From the NCBI RefSeq assembly GCF_001638985.1, contig NW_017265146.1, forward strand, positions 1,260,231 through 1,324,230: 64,000 nucleotides of DNA. The letters are read 5' to 3'. A model generated the notes under the pieces. It was given only the letters and a program-made list of their open reading frames with translations. It searched no databases and was not told the DNA's origin. Of the stretch, positions 42,150 through 53,437 are shown one piece after another. Every line of letters starts with the position of its first letter. Position 1 is the stretch's first letter. The DNA is from Phycomyces blakesleeanus NRRL 1555(-). Lineage: Eukaryota; Mucoromycota; Mucoromycetes; Mucorales; Phycomycetaceae. The position numbers and the translations under genes were made by a program.

Positions 42150-44810
42150 GACACCAACCTGTAAATCAAATAAAACAAAAGAATGCAAGATAAGATTTGG
42201 AGGATCAAATACAGTGTCTGTACAGATATTTAATTTTCATAAAAGAAGAAACAATACTAGAATGAACATCTTTCATAATAGATGTAAGGAATTTTCTTTT
42301 ATGTTTTAATTATATTTATATTTATATTTTTGATTTAATAACAAATATAATATAGTAATTATTAAGAGACTAGTCGAAACTACTATAAGCTATATTTCTA
42401 AAGTTATCAACAATGATGAACAGAACTTGGTGGCCATAGACAATGATTATGATATGAATTATGACTTTGATAGTAAAAATATATATTTTTATTTTTACTT
42501 TTATTTGCTCTAACTTCTTTTATAGTTCTGGTAGAAATGGACAACAGTATAGAAGTAGACATGGAGACACAAAAGCCTATTTGAGCCTTACCTCTCTCAG
42601 AATCTGATACTATTTTTGGTTATAAGAATGAAAAATTTAACTCTGATCTTGATTCTGATGAGTGTGAAAACAATTCCAGTGAGAATGATATGCTTGATAG
42701 TGAAGGTTTGCACACTTTCAAAATAGATATTGGGTTCTACTATATATAATAATAGAAACTAATTTTTTTTAAAAAAGATAACTTTCCTGAATTCCACTCA
42801 GAATTGAGTTTTATCCATTGTTTTATCATACAGGTCCTTACACTCTTTATATTCTTGTATGTCGTCAATAAAGATGTCATTCTTTTCATTGCCATCAGAA
42901 ACAAAATACTTGAGCTTTTCAGAGATCTATTCTATCTTCTAGTTAACATCTCTAGTCCCAAAAGCATGATAGGATTCAATACCTTTACAGATGGTATAAA
43001 GAAATACATTTCTTGTAGCAAATGTCACAGCATATATGAGAATGATGAATCAATACCTGCTTCTGTCTTTTTGATAAATTTGGGAATAACTCAATGTGTG
43101 GTAATAGTTTGTTTAAGTTGGAAAATCAGTTATCCATTTCAAAAAGAATATATGTGTATCACTCTGTTCAGAATTCGATCAAAACTCTCTTTTCTTAGCC
43201 TGATTTTGAAACTCAAATCAACTCATAGAACTGTAGCCCAAAGGCTAAGAATACTATGTTCAATATATATGATGGCTTAATGTGGAAAGATTTGAAAGAC
43301 ACTAATAAAATTATCTTTATTCATAGCAACTGCTCACTGATATTAACCTTAAACATTGACTGGTTCCAGCCATTCAACCGTGTGACATATTCATGTGGTG
43401 CAATTTACCTGGCTGTAAACAATCTTTCTCGAAGTGTAAGATTCAAGAAAGAAAATGTCATTCTCATTGAGTTAATGCCAGATCCAAAAGAAGCAAAAAC
43501 ATCCGAGATAAATTTATACCTCAGACCTCTGGCTGATAAATTAGAAAAGTTATACAAGAGAGTCAGAGTCCAGACATATCAATGCCCAAATGATACCACC
43601 ATTTGTGCTGCTCTGTTTATGGTTGTCTGCAACATTTCTACTGCACGAAAAGTGTGTGGATTCATGTCCCATATCAGTACAAACACATGTCACAAATGTA
43701 ATTGCCAATTCTCCCAATTAGCTGGAACGAGCTCTGTCGATTATTCTGGATTTGATTTCTCAAAGTAGCTTATTCGCACTAAGAATAATAATTGTAAGAA
43801 TGTTGAGGTCTGGGGGAATACAACCACTGAAGCTGAGAGACATTATCTTGAAGTTGAAAATGATATTTGCTGGTCCAAACTGCATTGTTTCCAGTACTTT
43901 GACGTTGTTTGCTACACAATCATTGATCCAATGCACAATCTCTTCTTAGGCACATGTGGTGATCCAGACACTTGGTTGTTGGATTTATTACATCTAAGAA
44001 CATATTCCTATTATTATAGTAAAGCAGCTATCATTACAAGAACAAATGAATAATTTATTTATTTTACTTATGGTAAATCAATAAGACCAATAATTAATTA
44101 CAGTAAGTACTGTAATTATGACAGCTCAGTAAGCACTGAGTTAATATGAGAACACTGCAATTAGATTAAATTATAAACATAGCAGTACCAGCTCTCTAAT
44201 ATCTAAATGAACTCAGACTTAAGAAATTAAGATGTGACTGACAAAGCAGATCGTGTTTTGATATAAAAAGAACAACTTTGTATTCTTTAATAAAGAGAAC
44301 CTATATACAGTCTCAAAGTATTCTTATATACGTCTCAATCTTTTTACCATTGATTTTATTTTATAAAACTTCACAGGATGTTTTTTGTAAATATCTGCCA
44401 TTTCATTACCAAATCAAATGTTTTGGAAGATGATATATAGTCAGCACACATAGCACTTGAGAAGTTTGTTAAAGATTGTGAAAAGCTGTATAGTAAGGAT
44501 CTGTTATCTCCAAACATGTATCTCTATCTTCATCTTCGCAATATAATCAAGGATTTTGGGTCTGTTTATGGGTACTAGCTCTTTAGTTTCGAGCAATACA
44601 ATAGCATCCTAAAGAATATCAATACAAACAGAAGAAGCGGCTTTGAAATGACATACATGAAAAAATTTGTTGAAGATACCTGTAAAGGCAATTTTGTTTG
44701 CAATTTCTTGAAGATATCTAGTCTATTCAATTTCTCTGACATCTTCAATAAATTGGTAACTGGTTATAGTTCTGCTGATTCTACAACTAGCATCGCCTTG
44801 TACAATTAGT
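42150..44810 (+). pseudogene. tnp2/DUF4218 (CACTA/Plavaka-like) transposase, copy 1
   Basis: Decayed transposase with several exons and frameshifts. A first-exon-like piece starts at about 42150 (MTPTCKSNKTKECKI). The main part at 42804-43768 reads KYISCSKCHSIYENDE, then LTLNIDWFQPFNRVTYSCGA, ENVILIELMPDPKEAK, STARKVCGFMSHISTNTC and CHKCNCQF, the hallmark order of the tnp2 (CACTA-type) domain. About 43915-43954 gives DPMHNLFLGT, broken at that point by the repeat at 43955. Further pieces after it read NMYLYLHLRNIIKDFGS and FSFEQYNSILKNINTN. Stops and shifts abound, so it is inactive. It ends near 44810, overlapping the start of a MULE relic. Confidence 0.75.
43955..44371 (+). repeat. LTR-like repeat family B, copy P
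   Basis: It starts TGTGGTGATCCAGACACTTGG and matches copy Q at 46236 through CAAAGTATT...TATACGTCTC. It interrupts the tnp2 coding sequence immediately after DPMHNLFLGT. It has TATAAAAAG and AATAAAG signals. The exact right end and target duplication could not be fixed. Confidence 0.6.
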
Positions 44811-44934
44811 TCTCTGTATCAGACTTTCTTGATGCTACTGAAAATCTGAACTTATCAATTTGTGGTAATGAGCCTTTGCTGCCATCAGCACTGTCCTTGC
44901 AAAAAAAAAGCATATGAGATGATGCCAAGACAGG

Positions 44935-46225
44935 AGTATGATTGTTTGGTAGGATATTACTAACACAAGAAAGCTCTTCAACCTTTCTCCACCTAGGTTA
45001 CTGACACCCTCTACGCAAACCAATGACATCTTCACACAGTTTGTCTTGCGTATAGCATCCATAATAAAGATATCGGAGAAACGTCGAGCTCTCTTGATTA
45101 TTATATTATTTGTAAAAAATATATGTGTAAGTCTATTTCTCTCATTAAACTCATAGAGAATAGAAAATCACTTTGCTTCCATTGTTCTGATGAGCTCAGT
45201 AGCACCATGGGCAAACTTCTTATTACCATGAGTAGCACTGTACTTGAGATTATTGATATTGCTGATCCTCAGCTTTCTCATTCCTGTCCCCTTATCACTT
45301 GTTGCCTTCTGAACATCACGGGTGTTGTAAATGAGTATTGACTACTGCTGTAATTGAGAATAAGTCTGAAGGAAATAATATAAGGCCTCAGCTATTCCAG
45401 TCAAAGGTGTCTACCAATTACTTTATTATTTAACACACAGGTTTAGCATGCTTGATAGTGATTATATTTCATATGATGATATCACCATAATATGGGATAC
45501 ATCAGTGGATTATTATAAGCATAATTATAACTCATAAACACATTTACTTTCGATGTTAATACTTCATTGGGACTACACACATTTATATAATTAATCATAC
45601 ATTAATTATCCCAAGATCACGTTGCTCTGATTAAGGCTCAGATAGGATCGATTACCTGACCCCAGTCATATAATTTTCCCGATCCAAAATAATATAAATA
45701 GCAGTAGTAGTTCAGTGTAGGAACCTCATCAAACTTTGATACCAAATCTTTCTCAATAAACAAATCCTATACAAGTTCTCACGAATCTTTGTTTCTTATC
45801 TCAAATCTTCAATTCTTCGTCTTAAAAACTTCTTCAACTTCAACCACCACAACAACGGGACTTGGCGTGATTCTCCAATATTGTCTTTGCAATAGTGGCA
45901 TCTTCAGCAGGCAAAAGAGACATTCTTCCTTGGTGAGAAGAAGCCAAATTCTTAGGGGTGACAGGATGGCTGTGGCAATGTTCGTTTTCCCCATAGGCGG
46001 GCAAAGGAAGATATTTTTTGCTCTTCTTCTTATAAGAAAATCTTAAGAGATAGGGGCATTCAGTAAGAGAAGAGTTGTGTGTCTTCTTTCTTTTCTCATC
46101 ACTTATATTGCGCTTGTCACGATAAACACCAGCCTTTGAACAAGCAATGTGAAGGATAAGGAATTTTCCATTCTTAATCTTAACGGTAAAGTTATTAGAA
46201 AGAGCGTAATCATTTACGGCTTGAA
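44935..46225 (-). pseudogene. MULE (Mutator-like) transposase fragment, split by a solo LTR
   Basis: On the minus strand, 46225-45860 reads a FAR1/WRKY-GCM1-like N-terminus: GVYRDKRNISDEKRKK, TECPYLLRFSYKKKSKK and ENEHCHSHPVTPKNLASSHQ (C...C...H-x-H). After the LTR at 45323-45854 the frame resumes with FSILYEFNERNRLTHIFF, then ARRFSDIFIMDAIRKTNCVK and MSLVCVEGVS, matching the start of the MULE DDE domain (LMDCTYKTN...MPLL..GV). The rest of the catalytic domain is missing, and an internal stop lies before FSIL. It is dead. Confidence 0.75.
45323..45854 (+). mobile_element. Solo LTR, family A (532 bp)
   Basis: It starts TGTTGTAAATGAGTATTGAC and ends CCACCACAACA. The 5-bp duplication ACGGG lies at 45318-45322 and 45855-45859. 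It splits the MULE relic. It is nearly the reverse complement of the copy at 52254-52784 and more distantly matches the 631-bp LTR at 40528. Confidence 0.92.
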
Positions 46226-46235
46226 GAACACTCTG

Positions 46236-46770
46236 TGTGGTGATCCAGACACTTGGATGTTGGATTTATCACATATAAGAACATATTCATATTGGGATAG
46301 CGTAGTAGCTATTATCTTGTCAGTATAAAATATATATAAACAATTAAGTAATCAGCCCAATAATTATTACAGTTAGTACTGTAGATAATATCTTAAATAT
46401 TGTTAAGATAATTATATTATACTGCCGAGTAAACTATGTCAGATCGATATGGAGCTAATTTAGTAGGAAGTCCTAAAGCTCTAGTATAAAAGAGAAAAGA
46501 ATAGCTAAGAGCTAAAGAAGTATGATTTATGACTTGATGTCATAATTGTAACACTGACACTAGTTAAGCAGTAAATACACTCTAATAACCAAATATAGTA
46601 AAGGAAGAAAGCCTTAAGAAACTAAGACGTAATGACAAGAGCAGATTGTGTTTTCTTATAAAAAGGAACACTTTTTATTTATGAATAAAGACAACTTATA
46701 TACAGTCTCAAAGTATTTCTATACGTCTCTATTATCAAATATTTTATTTTTTTATTGTTTTGTATCTGAA
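46236..46770 (+). repeat. LTR-like repeat family B, copy Q
   Basis: It starts TGTGGTGATCCAGACACTTGG and has TTCTTATAAAAAGG (TATA-like) then GAATAAAG. Similarity to minus-strand copy R continues to ATTGTTTTGTATCTGAAATAC. It lies immediately after the N-terminal end of the MULE relic. Confidence 0.6.
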
Positions 46771-46889
46771 ATACCACAAAATATACTATATACTAGACAA
46801 ATAATTTATATAAAAGTAAAAATGATTTTAGTATCAATTATTACAAAATAATATGCTTTATTCTTTCTTTCTTTTCTTTACACAAATCT

Positions 46890-48116
46890 ATTTGAAATCT
46901 AGATTCTCTATTTCTCTTGCTCTCATCCTCATCTTTGTTGGCATTGTCATACTTGCTGATAAGTTCTAAAAAGTCTTCATCTCTATAGCTTAACAGTCAG
47001 TTGTATAAAATATAACAACTTCTAATCCATATCTCAATCTTTACCATGTTGCACTTGTTTTTTATGATGGTTCATAAGCCTTTCAAAGATTGAAATCTCT
47101 CTTTGAGAATTCCAATACAATGCTCAACTTTGATCCATGCATGGATGTGTTTGTAGTTGAATCTCTTATTTTTGGTCAAGATTGTTCTATTCTGCAGCTT
47201 CTTGTAAGTGTGGACTATATATCAGCTTGGTGCATATGCTGAATCCCTAAGAAGGCAATGATCCCCTGAAAAGAACTGGCCAGGAGTTCTTCTCAGCTGC
47301 AAGTTTGCAAAGATATGAGCATTGTGAAAACATTCTGCCCATCCAGTATAGCAGTAACAAATCATCTTTTTATAATCACATACAATTGTTGCCAAAATAC
47401 TATAGTAAGACTTCCAGCTGTAGAAGCTCTTACCTTTCCATGTTGACTTATATTCCAACCCAATCAAGATACTGTTCACAAAACCAATGCAAGAAGGGAA
47501 GTCTGTCTTGGCTTCAATTCTTTTACTGATAGTACTACATTCTAGCTTATCAAGACAAAACACAGTTCTGCTCTCTAGACACATAATAGTAGTAAGAAAC
47601 CTTTCAGTATATTGGCAAACTAATCTATCTAAACAATGGAATGCAGTTAAGTATTAAAATACATACATAATATATAATTCTTTCAAGATATTAAGTCTTA
47701 TTACTGATACATATTGATTATGATATATAATCTATAGAAGTATCATTTCTATATACACCTAACAATTTTAATGTCACTATCATCTGAATAATAGACTTAG
47801 TCTGCTTCTTGCAAGGATCACTCCAGAATACCCAGTGCCCCTTGATTATATTCAATATATAATTAAATGAATCTCTGTTTATGTGAAACTCTTGTCCGAA
47901 CTGATCATTATTCACTTGGCATATGAGCCAATTTACTTTGCTAGGAGCTTGAGAGATATGAACTCTTAAGTAAATATATTGGTTTTCAAATACAATCTTG
48001 TACATAACAAGTTCTGGGAAGTTCTTCACAATGTTCAGTAAGGAAATATCAAGAGAAGGCTGTCTTTTTATAAGCTTTTTAAGAATTGCTTCTTTGAGAT
48101 TTCTAAAAACCACTTG
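46890..48116 (-). pseudogene. PIF-Harbinger (HARBI1-like) transposase, decayed
   Basis: Minus strand. 48113-47718 gives the N-terminal part (FHINRDSFNYILNIIKGH ... VTLKLLGVYRNDTSIDYIS). 47584-47222 gives the DDE_4-type core: FPSCIGFVNSILIGLEYKSTW, YYSILATIVCDYKKMICYCY, TGWAECFHNAHIFANLQLRR and GDHCLLRDSAYAPS. About 47200-46890 gives the end (NYKHIHAWIKVEHCIGILKE). The first catalytic Asp of the usual GFVDG-type motif is Asn here (GFVNS), and stops separate the blocks, so it is inactive. No terminal repeats were identified. Confidence 0.8.
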
Positions 48117-48394
48117 TCTGTCATTTAATATAGATATTTTTGATAAAATATGATGTTTTTAAAAGAGGATATAGAGAGAAAAACAGAGAAAATATAAAAA
48201 AACAGAGTCGATTATGCTGAAATATTTTATTTAAAAAAATCAAACAACTATTCAAGCAACTATCTAAATATCTAAGAATTTTGATAGTTGTTTGGAGATA
48301 AAATTTATCTATTTTTCAGATTAACAAGAGCCAATGATTTTTTAATATTAAACTTTTAAACCAAAAACAATCAAATATCTAAAACTGCTGAAAC

Positions 48395-49030
48395 ACTCTA
48401 ATAAAATGAACAAAATAATATAATAAATAAAAGATGATTTTATTGCAAATAAATTATTATTAGTTTCTATACTAATTATTTTAAAATATTTATCTGAAGA
48501 TCTTACTTGATATAATACATTTTCTATAGGAATATTAATTAAATAAGTACTTTTAATATTGTTTTCTTTTTTTTTAAAAAAAAAAAGAAAACAAAGTGCA
48601 GACGAGAAGTACGGTGAGACTTTGTTTATTGATAAAAAGAGAAATAATCTTCTACTGCTATTTGCTATATGACTTTATATAGACATTGCATATGTATTTG
48701 AGGCAATGATATGAGTATATCATGTGATATCTGTTTTCTTATATCATAGATAATATATTATTAAATTATTACTCACGCTTTTGTTTAAGTGATTAGTGAT
48801 TTTGACTAAAGTGTGTGACTTTGTTGATATATTCTTTATTTAATAATAGTGTGAGATATATATACTAGCTGCTTCTTCAATATGTCTTTATCTTATTGTC
48901 TGTGTGCTCTATTCGAATTGACAATTATGTTGGATACAACAAATATATAAAAATATAAGTAAGAGTTAAAGTAAATTAATTATAAAAAACATTTTTAACT
49001 CTATCTTTTGTCTAAGTTCTGGCTGACTAG
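48395..49030 (+). repeat. Dispersed repeat family C, copy Y, with internal insertion
   Basis: The two halves (about 48395-48552 and 48953-49030) match copy X at 41531-41830. The intervening roughly 400 bp, read on the minus strand, looks LTR-like (TGTTGTATCCAACATAATTG start, CTATATAAAG, CAATAAACAAAG), but no target duplication was found. Confidence 0.45.
48559..48594. repeat. Perfect short palindrome (hairpin)
   Basis: TTGTTTTC followed by a T-run, an A-run and GAAAACAA. It forms a hairpin at the edge of the insertion in repeat copy Y. Confidence 0.8.
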
Positions 49031-49033
49031 TTA

Positions 49034-49328
49034 GAGCATCTTCAGCAGTCCACTTTATATCCACCTTTACATTAAATTTAAATATTTAGCTAAAGTTTGT
49101 TCTCCCAGCAGTTCGATTAGATTCACTCTAAATATAAAAGACAGTTCTTTTTCTTTATTTTCCTATTAAATTTAATAGGAAGATAAAATTTATTGATGAA
49201 AACACTCTCAAAATTTATTTAAAGAAAAAGATAAATCGAACTGCTGGGAAAATTGACCTTTTCTTTAGCTAAAGTAACGGTGTTTAACTTTAGATAAATT
49301 AAAAGTTCTCTCACTGCTGAAGATGCTC
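49034..49328. mobile_element. MITE / foldback element with 16-bp perfect TIRs (295 bp)
   Basis: Left end GAGCATCTTCAGCAGT (49034-49049), right end ACTGCTGAAGATGCTC (49313-49328), an exact reverse complement. The flanks are TTA on the left and TAA on the right, so the target duplication is TA or a TWA trinucleotide. Inside there is a second inverted pair, CCCAGCAGTTCGATT (from 49114) with AATCGAACTGCTGGG (about 49233-49247), so the whole element can fold into a long hairpin. No coding sequence. Mobilisation by a PIF-Harbinger or Tc1-type transposase is plausible. Confidence 0.85.
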
Positions 49329-49689
49329 TAAACCAACCCTAGCATTTTCATGTAATACACGAAGTATGCCGAAGAAGACCTTTACGTCAGAACTGCCTGA
49401 ATGTCAGAGGTTTGAAATATGTTCACTCAAAATAAACAAAAAAAAACTCAAAATAGAGATGTATCTTCTTTAATAAAGATGTAAATAATTAAGTAGCTTA
49501 TGCAAAGAAGTGCAGCAAAAATTTTATAAAGAGCATCATAGCTTGTTTTGCAGAATACAATAGTTTAGTGAATTCAAAATAATATTTTCTATGTCAATAT
49601 CTAGACAATTATATATATTGCTGCTTTTAAGTTTTTTCCTACTCTTCTTATACACATCTTTTACAAAGCTATATCTAAAACAATGAATA
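49329..49689. other. Intergenic between MITE and SANT-like relic
   Basis: AT-rich; no gene seen. Confidence 0.5.
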
Positions 49690-50065
49690 TTATTTAATTC
49701 ACACCAGAAGTACCCGAAAAAAACTCAAGACTCCAAAAGCTGATAAGAACAGCAAAACTGGCAGAAAGAATGTGTCCTTTAATAACAAAAGAGATCTTGC
49801 ATTGGATGACGTCTTGTTGGAAAAGCACCCATGGAACCCCAAGCTCAGAAAAAGAGGAGAACTTTGGGAAGACGCAAGAGCTGCAGTCAACAAAGCTGAC
49901 AAAGATGTTGAAGGCATTTTGCTCAACACTGTCAAAAATCGGCGTAAGCTCCTTATAAGAATATATAAGAAGAAAAAGAATAAAGAAAGACAGTCAAGTA
50001 GCAGTAATGAGCTTTTTCCAGAGCTTCATATGCTTGCCGGTGAGATTATCAATTTGATAAGTTAA
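49690..50065 (+). pseudogene. SANT/Myb- or MADF-like DNA-binding protein, partial
   Basis: The plus frame reads NKRDLALDDVLLEKHPWNPK, then LWEDARAAVNKADKDVEGIL, then NTVKNRRKLLIRIYKKKKNK and ELFPELHMLAGEI. Three helices with conserved tryptophans (HPW, LWED), KNR and a closing E-L-L pattern resemble the trihelix/SANT-like domain of proteins associated with Harbinger transposons. The frame is open upstream into about 49700, but no convincing start of a full protein is seen. It ends with TAA at 50063-50065. Whether it belongs to the Harbinger relic 1.5 kb away, which is on the other strand, is unknown. Confidence 0.4.
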
Positions 50066-50832
50066 ATATAATATTACATACATTATACAATATCTGTTGT
50101 TTAACAAACTTTTTATTACAAAGTGAGGTATTCTGGATTTTTTATGGGTTAGTATCTCAATAATGGGAAAAGTAGATACTGTGAGAGTGTTATTTATTAA
50201 AGAGACAAAATAATATTGTTTATATCTGCTACTATTAAAATCCCTGTAATTCAAATCCCTGTTGTGTAATGGTTGGTTTACACTGTATGAGTATGTAGTG
50301 TACGTGTGCCTGGTGTGTAACAGTTCTGGAGATTGTTAACTTGCCAGGTTCATTAGCAAGAACGAACCAGTATTTGGTTGTGGGGTCTGTTCTTCACTCA
50401 AATGTGGTGTGTATACCACATATACCACAATAGCAACAGAATAAATTAACTTTCTTTAAAGGAAAAATTATGTGTCTTAATAGAAAGACGTGTAAATATA
50501 ATAAAAGCTTGGAAAGAGAGAGAAAAGAAAGACAAGATAAAAAAATGAATTGAGTCCAAAAAGATAATATGATGAAGAGTTGTCATCCTAAAGTTGCAAG
50601 ATATTATTTTGGATATATTTACAGCTTCATTTAGTATACTTATATGAAGGAGTTGTTTGAAATGTTACAATACTTATTGTTTACACACACACTCTCTCTA
50701 TTTCACCTATTCACTTACTTTTTTTGTATTTTATTGATATCGCCAGTGCTAACAATGCGCGACGTTGGAAATAAAGGTTGTAAAAGGAGAGATAGTAGGG
50801 GAAGAGTGCAGAAAGGGAGAGAAAACGGCTAA
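50066..50832. other. Intergenic, possible repeat DNA
   Basis: It contains TGTTGTGTAATGG at 50260, which resembles an LTR start, but no matching end was found. Otherwise AT-rich with nothing supported. Confidence 0.4.
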
Positions 50833-51735
50833 CTAACTAAAAGTAACTTCACCAGCTATTCGGGTGGCATGTACAGCCTTGGTGGCAAAATTTTCAGGAA
50901 GAAAGAGGGTATTGTCAAAGACTGTAGCCCAATGAGCACACCAAATGGCGTGAGATGTTGTGGAAGCTGCCAAAAGCTGGAGGGACTGGGAGACGGAAGG
51001 TGAGAGACTGGTGTGAGTGAGGAGACCAACGGCCTCATAAACAGATCAGGACGGGCACAGTTGTGTGATTAACATATTCTACACCTGAAGCTTGCCAGGG
51101 CAGAAAAATACAAAGTGTTGAAGAGTGTCTACTACAGAGTGACAGAGAAGACAGTTGGGACTAGCAAGAAAGGAAGAGGCACGATAAAAAACGAAACCCG
51201 CAGTGGGGACCCTTTACCAAAGGATTTTCCACCGCAAAGATCATGTTTTATGAAACATCGTCCACCACCAAAACAATTTTCAAGAAATTTCAGAAGGGGA
51301 GAGCGAACTTGACGAGGGAAGCAGGTGCCGACGAAGGGAACCTGTCCGAGCTTTGTGGAGAAGACGGCCATCAATCACGACGAGACACATGATAGACAGG
51401 AAGCCATCCACAGGATGAGGAGAGTCTGAGGTAGTGGAGAGGAGGGGAGAGATATACCAAGGCCAAAGGACTATCTTGGAGGCGTCTAGATATCGGAAGA
51501 ATGCTAGGAGTTGATTCCGGGCATATCGAACATCTTGCTGGGGGATTCGACAGAGACCTCCACGAGAATCGATCATAAAGGCGTGATGAACATAAACACC
51601 TTTGAGGTTCCAGTGGGGTATGGCAAAAGGGGGAATGAAGGTCCAGATGGCCTGAAGAGGTAAAGTGAGAGCAGTAGCAGGGGAGAAGCGGACAGACAAA
51701 GGAATAATGTGAGATAGAATATGTGCGCTAGCACG
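50833..51735 (-). pseudogene. Second LINE-type relic: RT C-terminus with zf-RVT
   Basis: GC content and codon use differ from the AT-rich surroundings. Minus-strand frames (51699-51280, then shifted pieces down to a stop at 50833) read GGLCRIPQQDVRYARNQLLA and HPVDGFLSIMCLVVIDGRLL, then CLLCHSVVDTLQHFVFFCPG followed by KLQVW. The C-x2-C...H...C plus VW ending is typical of the zf-RVT domain at the end of LINE/RTE-like reverse transcriptases. The RT core is missing (5' truncation near 51735) and there are frameshifts. The sequence differs from LINE A/B, so it is another family. Confidence 0.6.
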
Positions 51736-51868
51736 TACCTATTCACTTCCATACATACATACATACTTGCTTGTAAGTATGAAATATATCATTTATCTGA
51801 AGTTAAACATTGTGAATCAAAAATTAAAAAACTGAAAATATGTTCTTTTTTTTAAAATATTATAAATC

Positions 51869-52920
51869 ATGTCTGGAATACACCCAATTTCCCTTCGTCC
51901 CTCTGAAGGACACAAAGATCTTTTGTTTAAGATGACCAAAATAAAAGAATTCATGGCCAGTGTACGTGGTGAGCTCACTACAATGCATGCAGCCACTCGT
52001 GTTGTTTTTGGACAATATAGCGATGGAAGATTCCATACATCTGCCTATGTTTCTTTTGGTGGTATTCTTATTACTGCTGGTCTCACTGACAGAATTCCTG
52101 TTGTTATTCCACCTGAGTTCAGGCGCAATCATATTGACAAGGCCTTTGTAAGTATTACTGTATACAATATTTCGACTATTAAACCTTTTTGTTAAATAGG
52201 AATTGATTTAGTGGTACATGTGGAATTATAACCTAAATTCGAGTGATCCTGCCTGTTGTGGCGGTTGAAGTTGAAGAAGTTTTAAGACGAAGAATTGAAG
52301 ATTTGAGATAAGAAACAAAGATTCGTGAGAACTTGTGTAGGATTTGTTTATTGAGAAAGATTTGGTATCAAAGTTTGATGAGGTTCCTACACTGAACTAC
52401 TACTGCTATTTATATTATTTTGGATCGGGAAAATTATATGACTGGGGTCAGGTAATCGATCCTATCTGAGCCTTAATCAGAGCAACGTGATCTTGGGATA
52501 ATTAATGTATGATTAATTATATAAATGTGTGTAGTCCCAATGAAGTATTAACATCGAAAGTAAATGTGTTTATGAGTTATAATTATGCTTATAATAATCC
52601 ACTGATGTATCCCATATTATGGTGATATCATCATATGAAATATAATCACTATCAAGCATGCTAAACCTGTGTGTTAAATAATAAAGTAATCGGTAGACAC
52701 CTTTGACTGGAATAGCTGAGGCCTTATATTATTTCCTTCAGACTTATTCTCAATTACAGCAGTAGTCAATACTCATTTACAGCACTGCCCTTGTCCGTGC
52801 AAACGAGGAAAAGCTGAAGTGGACACCGGCTGTCTACTTCAACAAAAGTGCTAACAAAGAGACCATAGTCAATCTCCTTGGTTACTTAGTCCCAAAGTTT
52901 CTTTGGGAGAGGATAAGATA
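51869..52920 (+). pseudogene. Unknown protein, split by a solo LTR
   Basis: Not recognised. The ATG at 51869 opens MSGIHPISLRPSEGHKDLLF, and the frame continues MTKIKEFMASVRGELTTMHA and SAYVSFGGILITAGLTDRIP to ...HIDKAF, where a GTAAGT donor-like site lies at 52148. After a possible intron and the LTR (52254-52784) the same protein seems to resume as DPALVRANEEKLKW, then TPAVYFNKSANKETIVNLLG and YLVPKFLWER, ending in TAA near 52920. The well-behaved codon pattern on both sides of the LTR says this was a real gene, perhaps an accessory gene of one of the surrounding DNA transposons. It is now disrupted. Confidence 0.5.
52254..52784 (-). mobile_element. Solo LTR, family A (531 bp), inverted
   Basis: On the plus strand it runs TGTTGTGGCGGTTGAAG to CATTTACAGCA with the 5-bp duplication CTGCC at 52249-52253 and 52785-52789. 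It is the reverse complement of the 45323-45854 copy. It interrupts the unknown gene at 51869. Confidence 0.92.
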
Positions 52921-53437
52921 AAGCGAACTCCAGAAAATGTTCACACAAACTTCCGTAGCAGAGTTTGCAAGGTGAGAGAATGTCCTAGGGTAAGAGCTGC
53001 TACAAATGCTCAGGGAAGGCGGGCTGCCAGAGAAGCCGAATTCAGTCATAGAATAAATATTGATATTAATATAAAAATAAAAATAAAAATTATTGTTTAT
53101 TTCGTCTTATTTATTATCATCTTCACAAACTCAATAATGACGATTTATATAGAGGTAGTAATTATTCTGCTCTATTCTTTTTTGTTATTGTCTTGCTTTT
53201 CTTTCTTTTAAAAAAAATTAAACGAAAGAAAGAAGGATATTTATAATTATTGTTTTTTAAAGTATAAAGCTTTTTTTTTTGTAAAACAACTACCAATTTT
53301 TTTTTGGACAAGTCCTATTCTCTGATTAGCAATTGATATTTCTAAGAAGATTCTATGTGCAGGCAGAGTTGAATGATAGTTTCATGGTGAAAGTGGTGAT
53401 CCACAAATTTCAACTCCATCTTTATCTCGTGATCTAT
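52921..53437. other. Intergenic, AT-rich
   Basis: A- and T-runs. The part near 53330-53437 may be the distal 3' end of the tnp2 copy on the minus strand. No other gene. Confidence 0.45.

Noticed and set aside
50260..50750. Possible further LTR starting TGTTGTGTAATGG
   Set aside because: No matching CA end or target duplication found, and no second copy in the window.
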